From Diogma glabrata (lineage: Eukaryota; Arthropoda; Insecta; Diptera; Cylindrotomidae): a DNA stretch of 64,000 bases. Position numbers and translations under genes: made by a program. The notes below the pieces were generated by a model. It was not told the origin of the DNA and ran no database searches. It was given only the letters and a program-made list of their open reading frames with translations. The DNA lies in the NCBI GenBank assembly GCA_963693315.1, contig OY856186.1:73491909-73555908 (forward strand), given 5' to 3'. This document shows, in pieces, positions 55,769 to 64,000 of the stretch (position 1 is its first letter; every line of letters begins with the position of its first letter).

Positions 55769-58627
55769 CTAAAATTTCATTTGTTTTTTTAAATTATTTT
55801 TACAATTATCAAAATGATTTTTATAATAATGAAACCTATCAGATCGCATTAAAGACTTAATTTCTTGATTTAGCTTACATAATCGTTGATGTAGATTTGA
55901 ACAATCTGGGTGAAGTTTTATTTTTTTGTCCAGCTTTCTTCTAAGATTAAGTTTTTTAATAGTATTAGTTGAAATCCATTTGTTAAATTTTTGGTTCTTT
56001 ATAACAGTAGTTTTGGTGCATTGCGCTATGTTAACGGTAAGGACGTTTAAAAACTCAGAAAATGAAATATTAATATCATTAGCTTCTAAAATAGGAAACC
56101 AGTTCACCATCGATAACTTGTAATTTAGATTTTCGTAATCTATTGTTTTACATTCAAATGAATAATTCTGTTTAACATCAATAACACAACTATCTATTTT
56201 TAAAGATATCAAATGGTGATCAGAAAGACCTTAATCATATACATCAGAAACGAAATTTAATGACGATTTATGGTTTTGTCTAACAAAAATATGATCTATA
56301 ACAGTTTTAGTATTATTTGTAATTCTAGTTGGTTTATTGATAAGCGATAACAGTCCATACGATGACATCATTAATAAGTAATTTTTAACATTAGTATCAT
56401 CTGTATTTGAAATGTCAATCACCTATTATTACTAAATTTTTTGTTTGTATTTGTTCTAAAAAGGAAGAAAAATAAGAGATAAATCATTGAATAAATATAT
56501 AAGGAAGTGTCGCTACGTGTACGTACACAAATAATCGGTGAAGCATTTTTTTTTTAAATTTTTGTTAAGTTTGCCAATCTGTCAATGTCATTTCATTTGT
56601 TTACGTCGTATTTCAAAACAAACTAAAGAGTTTTTTTCTTTATTTTGTTCTTAAAGTATTGAATTGTACTTCAGTTTTATACAAATTAGTATTTAAACTG
56701 TTTTTTTACAACAATTAATTGTGTTTATACAGTTATTTATTCATAAAAATGGCGTACTGCATCAAAACATGTAAAAAAATTGTCAACATTCCAAAGCATT
56801 TTGCTGCTAAAATTACAATTATCAGATAAGGATATTTTGATAAAAAATGTTAAAAAAACAATTTAGTATATATTTTTAATATATTAACAATAAGTTTGTG
56901 TCACAAAATTAATTATTTTCTAATTTAATTTTTTACTTAATTTCTCAAATGTAAGTTTGCCAAAATGTCAAAACAATTTTGTTAGACACGCCCATTCACA
57001 GGGATTGTATAAAGTTCTTGTTTGTTATGAAAAATGTGTGTAAAAAATATAAATTTGAATATGATTTAAAGTTTAAACGGATTTGATCTAAAATTTTTAA
57101 TAGTGAAATATATTGTTCAAACATATATAACCATAAGGATTTTCAATTTATCTACGATGTTTTATATATTTATTATTAGTTTATTAGTCGAAGTATGGTT
57201 ATAAAATATAAATTAAAATCGAATTTTTAAACCAATAGACAGTACAAGCTAATTTCGTCAATATTTAGGAACAGTCTTCTTTTAAAGTGGGTTTAAAGGT
57301 ACTTTGGAGTATTTTCAACCTATGCCAATTTCGTTATATTCAAAAAATGTTATAAAAAACTGAATATGATAGAGATTTTAGATAAGTTTTTTTATAGAAG
57401 TTAGTTCATAGAAGTTTTTTAGTTAAATAAAAATATTTGCTTAGAGAGAGAGGACAGCTTTACAAGTCTGTATTCGTAAAGATGTGTTCATTTGTATTGC
57501 TGGTAATGATGTTAGACTGTTGTTAGTGTGATACTATTGCTGAAGATGATGGCACACAATTTTGCTTTTATGTATTTAATGTTTAAAAATATCGAGAAAA
57601 AAATTATTAAAATAAAATTAACAAAATATATAACTTATTCGTTATCTTTTATTTAAGTAGGAAACGGGTAAAAATAAATTTTAAGACAAATTTTTCCTAA
57701 AATAACGATTAGTTTAAACGAGAAATAAATAAAATTTTGAATAAAATCTACTTATTTCAAAGAACAGTTCATGCTGCCACCTAAGTTATGTTTGTGTAAC
57801 TATATACAAATTATACACAGTACCACCCTACGATTAAATACAAACACCATCAAACGCACCAATACTACAAATTAGATGCTTCACCAAAACCCCCGGTATA
57901 GAAGCCATCTACATTTTTTAGCACAATAAAAATCGTGAACTTGTAGCGCCATTTTGAAATTAAAACTCAATATAAAAAAAATTCAAAAAATCACCATAAC
58001 GCTCATAACGCCATCTGGAAAAATAAAACTCCATATAAAAAAAATTCAAAAATATTTAATCAAAAACACTAATCCAATTTTTTGCATATGGCAATGTTCA
58101 TTGTTTATTGCAAATGGCGTGAAATGGTATGGCTATGATATATCGGGGGTTTTGGCTTCACTCAAAAAGTCTAGTTACTTTTCCTTAGATATTTATTCAA
58201 TGAGATAAATTCATTAACATTAACAAAATGGTGTCGATAGACACAAACAATACATAATTGTTCAGACAAAAGAGAAACATTAACTTTAACAATATCAGCA
58301 TGATCGCTACAAGAAATAGAAGAATCAAAAGTAATATTGTTTTTAACATACCCTATTATGCCACCGGCTCTATAATTATCATTACAGCAGTCGATAGTGC
58401 TATAATTTGGAAAGTTGTACAAACCAATATTTAATTCGTTAGAGTTTATCCAAACTTCAGAAAAAAATAATATCTGGCATTACATTAGATGTTAAAAAAT
58501 GAGGAAAAATTGTTACTGCATTCTTTCTTAAACTATTTGTGTTTTGATGAACAATATTGAAATCTTTAAAGTTATATATTAATGAGGAGTTGTGATCGGA
58601 AGCAAAATTATTATTGAAGTTACTCAT
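55769..58627 (-). pseudogene. ORF2 N-terminal part: endonuclease, broken
   Basis: The ATG at 58625-58627 lies 7 nt after the ORF1 stop and starts MSNFNNNFASDHNSSL. The frame reads on to HQNTNSLRKNAV, then GGIIGYVKNNI and IVCVYRHHFVNVNEF, and stops at the insertion of 56501-58186. Beyond it come NLVIIGD and, after a small deletion, IDISNTDD, then KPTRITNNTKTVIDHIFV and a linker (55769-56212). The deletion removes the FN of the catalytic GDFN motif and shifts the frame. An apurinic-type endonuclease that is now dead. Confidence 0.85.
56501..58186. mobile_element. Unclassified 1.69 kb insertion in the endonuclease gene
   Basis: It interrupts the endonuclease frame. The ends are aaggaagtg and cttttcctt, a weak inverted match of about 7-9 bp. 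The interior is AT-rich and non-coding. It holds its own inverted pair, gcttcaccaaaacccccggt (57879) and gggggttttggcttcac (58145), which suggests a 300-bp element inside or at its right end. Another ggtgaagca lies near the left end (56538). Confidence 0.6.
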
Positions 58628-58634
58628 AAAAGTC

Positions 58635-59531
58635 TTACACTAGCAATAAACGATCAAGATCTTCAAAACTAGTTATTTTAAAAATTCTACTTCCGTCCTG
58701 CCTCCTCATTAAAATATTGTTGTTTCTTATCCAAATATATTTAAAGTTATTGGATTTCTTAAACTCTTTTGCAGCGAAAAATAATTTTCTTTTCCAACTA
58801 GATAACGATTCGTTTATGAAAATTTCTGAATTATTGTTCGAAATAAAACCGCAATCCATCGCATACAATTTCTTCTTGTATTTCTTTTCCAAAATCTGTT
58901 GTTTGCAGATTCTAGAAACAAATTTCACTGAAATAATATTATTTGTTTCCATTTTGGTACTTTTCACCTTCTTTCTAAAACAGTCAGCAATGGCAGTGTG
59001 GTCTACAATAATATCTAAACCTCTGTTGATGGTATTCAAAACAGTCTCTAAAACATTTTCATTTTTAATTTCAGGTACACCAACAATATCCACTGAGTTA
59101 ATATGTTTTTGATCTTCCTCCAATTGAATAATTTTATTACTTAATGTTTGAACAGTTGAACGTAAATTTTCGTTTTCATTTTTTAGTTCTGCAATCAATG
59201 AAAAGTTTTTCTCAAGCAATGATATACGCTTGGTTAAATCTGCATAGTTACTATTAGTTTCTTGACGAAGATTGCAAATTTCCGCATAAATAACATCAAG
59301 AGATATGGTTTTACTAATGACAGGACCACTAGAAGATGAGTTCAGCAATATGCTTTTCTTTTTACTATCACAATTCCCACACAAATAGCTCCGTTTTCCT
59401 TTAGTTAATACTTCTATTTCAAAATTTGATAACGACGTACATTTGTAATGATATAAATTCTTACACGAATCACATACAATTTTTTCGACATCATCCCGAT
59501 TAATTTTTTGATTACATTTAAAACAAGACAT
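58635..59531 (-). CDS. ORF1 with PHD-type zinc finger
   Basis: 298 residues. Residues 1-55 hold CFKCNQKI, CDSCKNLYHYKC and CGNCD, a Cys4-His-Cys3 spacing typical of PHD fingers found in ORF1 of CR1-like elements. A heptad-like coiled coil follows (about residues 85-140, LLEKNFSLIAELKNENENLRS region), then a basic domain (CFRKKVKSTKM, KKKLYAMD). It probably binds the element RNA as a multimer. The frame is intact and ends 7 nt before the ORF2 start. Confidence 0.9.
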   Translation of the reverse strand: MSCFKCNQKINRDDVEKIVCDSCKNLYHYKCTSLSNFEIEVLTKGKRSYLCGNCDSKKKSILLNSSSSGPVISKTISLDVIYAEICNLRQETNSNYADLTKRISLLEKNFSLIAELKNENENLRSTVQTLSNKIIQLEEDQKHINSVDIVGVPEIKNENVLETVLNTINRGLDIIVDHTAIADCFRKKVKSTKMETNNIISVKFVSRICKQQILEKKYKKKLYAMDCGFISNNNSEIFINESLSSWKRKLFFAAKEFKKSNNFKYIWIRNNNILMRRQDGSRIFKITSFEDLDRLLLV

Positions 59532-60983
59532 ATCTGGATCTTTTATTTAATATTTAAACTTTTTCTAAATTCCGATAATATTCCAAAATTTCTTAAAAAT
59601 TTAAACTTTTTCCAAAATTCTAAAAATATTGCAAAAATTATTACAAAATCAAAAATTGAAAATTTTTTCAAAATTCCAAAAATTATGATAAAATCAAAAA
59701 TTAAAAATTTTTCAAAGTTCTAAAAATATTCCAAAAATTCTTATAAAATCATATATTAAAACTTTTTCCGAAATTCTAAAAATATTGCAAAAATTATTAC
59801 AAAATCAAAAATAAAAACTTTTTCAAAATTCCAAAAATATTTCAAAAACTATAACAAATTCAAAAATTTCCATGTCCAATTTCATTTTAAATTACATTTA
59901 CGTCATAAAAACAGCTACATTTTTTTCCAAAAAATTGGCTAAAAAAATAAATGAAATCATTTTTTGACACACTTGACATTATTTTTTTGACAAACTTATA
60001 ATGCCATAATTCTCTGTAATAATAAAAAAATATCATTTCATACAAACTGTTAATTTTATTTTTTTCTAAAAAAATTGGGTAAAAAATAAATAAAAATCTT
60101 TCTTTTGACACACTTGACAACATTTTTTTGACAAACTTATAATGGCATAATTCTCAATAATAATAATAAAATTTCATTTCAAACAAACAATTTTATTTTT
60201 TTCCAAAAAATTGGGTAAAAAAATAAATAAAAATCTTTCTTTTGACAAACTTGACAACATTTTTTGACAAACTTATAATGCCATAATTCTCAATAATAAT
60301 AATAAAATTTCATTTCAAACAAACAATTTTATTTTTTTCCAAAAATTAGGTAAAAAAATAAATAAAAATCTTTCTTTTGACACACTTGACCACATTTTTT
60401 TGACAAACTTATAATGCAATGATCTAGTTTTTGATCTCACATACTAATCCCTACCATCAAGATTTCTCCAAATTTAATATTCCTACTCGTAATCACTTAA
60501 AATGAACGTTTTTTAAGCCAAAAATATGAAAAGTTGCTATTTTTGACCCACATAATGATTTTTTTGACACACTTCCGGTACAGTTATCGAACACAGCGTC
60601 CTTTCGGACCTGTCCCTTGAGTATACCTAATTTTAGAAAAAAAATTTTTGAAATCCCTCTAGCGGTTTTCCCTGCAGCGTAGGTAATGACGGACGGACGA
60701 CAGACAGACATACATTTTTTTTTTGCTTTTTTAGAATCAGTAGGTCCTAAAACGTCGAGAAATACCAAAAAAAGTGGGGGTAAGAATTTCACTTTGAGCT
60801 CATGAATGTAATACTTAGGTCTTTCAGACCGAAGTAAAACTTCAAAAATTAAATAAAATAGAATACATAAAAACAAAACAAAAATAAATTCATAATACTA
60901 ATTTTTAAACAATTTTTCAAAAAACTAGGTTGTCAATGGTGCCATCACTCAATTTTGTCCGAATTTTCGTGACGAAACGCTAA

Positions 60984-61539
60984 ATATGGGTCAGAGTTGG
61001 ATGCAGTGATTCACTAGATCCAACCCATTCCTAAAAATTACGATAGGTTCGTAGGAGCCATCATTTCAACTGCAAAGAAATGCATCTCAAGAGCACTTCC
61101 GGTGAAGAATACATTCCTGGTTGGAGTAGAGAGAGCGATATATTTATTATTTGAGGAGCACCTTAGTAGTGGTGAGGCAGACGTGGTTAATGACTTAATA
61201 TACTCACTGTACACCGCGAGGAAACAAAAGTGGATTAACGCTGTTGAAAACATAGATTTTTCCCATTCTAGTAGGGCAGCTCGAAGTCTTCTTCGGAAGC
61301 TGGATGGCTCAAACTCAGTTACTCGTGCTAACAATGAAATAAATCCAGACAACATTGCAAATCACATTGTAAACATGTCTCGTTCCTCTATTAATCGCCT
61401 TCATAAGAGAAGCATTAAACATAAATTAAGAGAAATGTACCGCAAGTTTTAGGTAGATTTCGCAGAAAAATCTACCTATTTTAAGTTTTATTGGTTTTAA
61501 TTTGTTGTGTTTATATGTGTCAAAAAAGCCATACGAAAA
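60984..61539 (+). mobile_element. Third copy of the 13.3 kb non-LTR family, internally deleted
   Basis: It begins with the segment after the endonuclease (ggttggagttggatgcagtg region at about 60990) and follows copy A to about 61440, where REMYRKF jumps straight to the 3' UTR hairpin. The RT is missing. It is more diverged from A and B than they are from each other. Confidence 0.88.
61451..61481 (+). other. 3' UTR stem-loop, third copy
   Basis: The 10-bp stem aggtagattt/aaatctacct is kept exactly, although neighbouring sequence has diverged and the loop has one change (cgcag for cacag). Confidence 0.75.
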
Positions 61540-63650
61540 AACCATGACACCATATGTAAAAATATAAACCCGCTTATCATTGCGTGGATTATCAAGATGC
61601 TACAGAGTCGGAAGATAACGGCTACACTAGGTGATTATTCAGTGACTGTTACTGCATCTAGAGGCTGCCCGCAAGGGGGCACGCTCTCTCCACTACTTTG
61701 GCTAATGGTGGCTGATGATCTCCTCACAAAGCTAAATGATTCCGCCTTCAACACTGTAGGCTATGCCGACGACTTGGCAGTCATGGTTAGAGGGAAACTT
61801 GACTCCATTGTCGATGGTCGAACCCAGACAGCTCTTAATATTGTATCAAAGTGGTGCAACAGATTGGGACTGTCGATCAACCCCCGAAAAACAAGCATTG
61901 TCGTTTTCACAAACAGGAGAAACTTAAATTTCATATTTCCTGTTCTAAACGGCGATCCAATACAAACATCAAAAGAGGTTAGACCTCTAACCTCTTTTGA
62001 TGTTTGTATTGAATCGCCGTTTGGAACAGGAGAAATGCAATTAAAGTTTCTCCTGTTTGTGAAAACGTTAATGCTTGTTTTTGGGGGTTGATCGACAGTC
62101 CCAATCTGTCCCAATCTGTTGCTTATTTAGGTGTGATCCTGGATAGCAAACTAACCTGGAACTCACACCTGAAATATATCTCCGATAAGGCAAACAAAGT
62201 TTTCTTCACATGCAGAAACCTGTTTGGGAAAACATGGGGTCTTAGCCTAAAAATGTTACTTTGGTTGCACCAAAGTCTTATTAAACAAATTCTAACATAT
62301 GCAGCTTTAGTTTGGTGGCCTAAAACGCGCCAAATAACTGCTCAAAATATGTTTAAAAAAATACAAAGGCTTGTGTGTCTTAGTGCCACAGGTGCTTTCA
62401 AAACCACGCCAACGTCAGCAATGGAGATCCTTCTAAAGCTTTCTCCATTGCACCTACATGTTAAATCTGTAGCGGTGTTGAGCGTTCATAGACTGCAGCT
62501 CACAGAAGGGTTTAAGCCGGGAAATCTAACCGGACACCTTAAAATCCTTTCTGAATTACAAGCTGAACTGCATACATACCATATTTCAGATTGTATGCCA
62601 AAAGCAATAGATTTAGACAGTCACTTTGATGTCAAGATATTGGCCAGAGATCGTATTAAAAACTACATACAAACTACATACAAAACTACGCACTGCCACA
62701 TAACACCAGCATCTGGTACACAGATGGTTCTCGAACCAATATGGGCACGAATCAGGAGTGTTTGGTCCTAGAACAAAACAAACGGTTGCCTTAGGCACCA
62801 CAACAACCATATTTCAAGCAGAAATTTTGGCCATTAGCAGTTGCGCTTTGCTATGTGCTGAAAGAAAATACCAAAATATTGAAATATATACTATCTCTGA
62901 CAGCCAAGCAGTACTCTTGGCACTAAAATCTACGCGCTTTGATTCAAAACTTGTATGGGAATGCTACCAAAATCTACTAAAAATCTACTGCAGTAATATA
63001 GTAATACTTGTGTGGGCACCTAGCCACACTGGAATACAAGGAAATGCTATCGCTGACGCTTTAGCAAAGTAAGGTGCCAATAAAAAGTTTGTTGGACCGG
63101 AACCATGCTTCGGAATGGCCAAGAGTTCGCTCAAAGGCACAATCCAAACATGGGAACAGGAACAAAATGCTAAATTATGGAGAAGAAGAGAGGGACTAGT
63201 ACACTCCAAGAATTAGGTAACCTCCCTGTTTCAACCTCAAAAACAATCGACTTAAACAGAGAGTCTCTAAGAATTTTAACGTAGTGCGTTACTGTATATG
63301 GTCCTTTAAACCACTATCTTAACAAAATGGGCCTTGTTGTTTCCGACAGGTGTAGATTCTGCTACTCGGACGCGGAAACGATGGAACACGTCATCTGCAG
63401 CTGTCCTGATCTCTTTTGGCACAGATACAACCAATTTGGTCATAGAAGACTAACACTTCCATTACCACAAAACGTCACTCCAATTGAGCTAATTAATTTT
63501 ATTAAAAGTCTCAACTTGGATGACAGAATACAACCAGTAACGGCACAGACGACGACTGACTAATAACACAATCAGGGTAGCCACAATAGATCTTCAGGTC
63601 GCAGTGCTACTTGAACTGCAAGTCTCAAGGCCCTCCAATAAAAAAAACAA
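61540..63650 (+). mobile_element. Non-LTR retrotransposon with RNase H (I/LOA/R1-like), decayed
   Basis: RT is readable from 61560 (RGCPQGGTLSPLLWLMVADD, VGYADDLAVMV) to the thumb (YLGVILDSKLTWNSHL, ILTYAALVWW). RNase H follows at 62700-63070 (FQAEILAISSCALL, TISDSQAVLLALKS, WAPSHTGIQGNAIADALA), then a C-terminal Cys/His cluster CRFCYSDAETMEHVICSC at 63340-63400. A poly(A)-like tract ends it at 63641-63650. A 122-bp inverted duplication at 61859-62108 and several stops break the gene. It is related to, but distinct from, the relic at 1-1370. Confidence 0.9.
61859..62108. repeat. 122-bp inverted duplication in the RT gene
   Basis: cagattgggactgtcgatca opens the left arm, and its reverse complement closes the right arm at 62108. 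The arms differ at about ten places and meet with almost no spacer at 61980-61987. Confidence 0.95.
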
Positions 63651-63652
63651 AG

Positions 63653-63722
63653 AAATTCGTGGGCCACTAAAATTTTCCTCCAGACCACTAATGGTACGCG
63701 AACCAACGGTTGAGAAATACTG
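63653..63722 (-). mobile_element. Fragment of a hAT-type transposon end
   Basis: Read on the minus strand it starts cagtatttctcaaccgttgg and continues with ttcgcgtaccattagtggtc, the kind of terminus seen in Charlie-like hAT elements (CAGTG-TTCTCAACC). Only about 70 bp is present. Confidence 0.5.
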
Positions 63723-63735
63723 CTCTAAACTATAT

Positions 63736-64000
63736 CATTCGAACTTCAACGGTTAAATTTTTTTTTATAAAATTATTCGAAAAAATGTTAGAAAGTTAGA
63801 ATTTTTTGTCGTACTTACCATAAGCAATTTAATTTCAAAGTTAGTTCGGATTGGGAAAATTTTCGTTTTTCATGCATGTTGGGGTGCCGCCTATGCTCAT
63901 ACTATGCACTTTAAAAGAATTCTAAAATAAGGAGTATTATTTATTTTGTCTATACTACTTATATATCAAGTTTCAGAAAAATAAAAAATGGTCAAGTTTT
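63736..64000. mobile_element. Palindromic long-TIR element, copy 4, truncated
   Basis: The right arm of the 47.3 kb family (gcatgttggggtgccgccta, tcaagtttcag) runs off the window edge. The left arm is missing, so the copy is 5'-truncated or begins inside. Confidence 0.85.

Larger units (their letters stand above)
53251..59550 (-). mobile_element. Two-ORF non-LTR retrotransposon (CR1/Jockey-like), near full length
   Basis: A 6.3 kb minus-strand element with AATAA-type 3' tail (53251-53281), 0.7 kb 3' UTR, ORF2 (endonuclease-RT) and ORF1 with a PHD-type zinc finger. It interrupts the right arm of the fold-back-like element. The arm's sequence is continuous across 53250/59551, so the boundaries are good to a few bases. 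No certain target duplication is seen. The element itself carries a 1.69 kb insertion at 56501-58186. Confidence 0.9.
51274..60843. mobile_element. Fold-back-like element with tandem-repeat arms, split by a non-LTR element
   Basis: The termini gaagttttacttc (51274-51286) and gaagtaaaacttc (60831-60843) open two long inverted arms. The left arm (51274-52496) holds about three 140-bp tandem units and then 60-65-bp AT-rich units, followed by a unique block. The right arm mirrors this order: unique block and short units at 52931-53250, more short units at 59551-59865, 140-bp units at about 59930-60420, terminus at 60843. A 434-bp loop (52497-52930) lies between. A 6.3 kb retrotransposon sits in the right arm. 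Without it the element is about 3.3 kb. No transposase was seen. Confidence 0.82.

Noticed and set aside
56750..56829. Short plus-strand frame starting MAYCIKTCKK
   Set aside because: Only about 26 codons, with no clear donor or continuation. Kept only as a remark on the insertion.
60493..60876. 127-residue minus-strand frame at the fold-back terminus
   Set aside because: It runs through the inverted-repeat terminus and simple repeats. The same DNA in other copies is not coding.
1..64000. CRISPR arrays, tRNA or rRNA genes
   Set aside because: No regular spacer array, no tRNA-like B box with a cloverleaf and no rRNA-like sequence could be found by reading. The genome is eukaryotic.

Overview
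The window looks like a repeat-dense stretch of an AT-rich animal genome, most likely an insect. The evidence is short (57-72 bp) GT-AG introns, insect-style mobile elements (TA-, ATAT- and 8-bp-duplicating elements, microsatellite-tailed non-LTR retrotransposons, a 17.6/297-like Gypsy element) and host genes with insect-like architecture. I see no bacterial signals and no tRNA or rRNA genes. All family names rest on reading motifs by eye; no search was run.

Four host genes are well supported. At 29.3-31.5 kb a mitochondrial complex I assembly factor (NUBPL/Ind1 type, +) converges on a DNTTIP2/Fcf2-type rRNA-processing gene (-), with one base between the two stop codons. At 34.3-35.9 kb lies a complete four-coding-exon ribosomal protein L5 gene (+). 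At 48.5-49.2 kb lies a compact three-exon Atg8/LC3-type autophagy gene (+). A degraded THAP-domain gene (-) sits at 8.7-9.2 kb, and an unidentified possible exon (-) at 50.8-51.0 kb.

The rest is mostly transposable elements. 1-5.2 kb: remnants of a non-LTR element and of an old Gypsy copy that is itself split by another non-LTR element. 5.2-10.1 kb: AT-rich spacer with short inverted-repeat elements. 10.1-21.2 kb: a minus-strand non-LTR element, then a long-palindrome element split by a 3.3 kb non-LTR element, and a tandem duplication of this composite. 21.2-28.9 kb: a cluster of two non-LTR families with copies facing each other. 32.1-33.8 kb: a minus-strand non-LTR element. 36-46.3 kb: dispersed repeats, a hAT element carrying a solo LTR that carries a small inverted-repeat element, then a solo LTR lying 6 bp from a near-complete Gypsy element. 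47.3-48.3 kb: the intact form of the palindrome element. 51.3-60.8 kb: a fold-back-like element with long tandem-repeat arms, split by a 6.3 kb two-ORF non-LTR element that carries its own insertion. 61.0-64.0 kb: more non-LTR fragments and a truncated palindrome element.

The most noteworthy structures are the fold-back-like element, several nested insertions whose target-site duplications are still readable, the tandemly duplicated catalytically dead retrotransposon with a conserved 3' hairpin, and the tail-to-tail host gene pair with a 1-bp gap.
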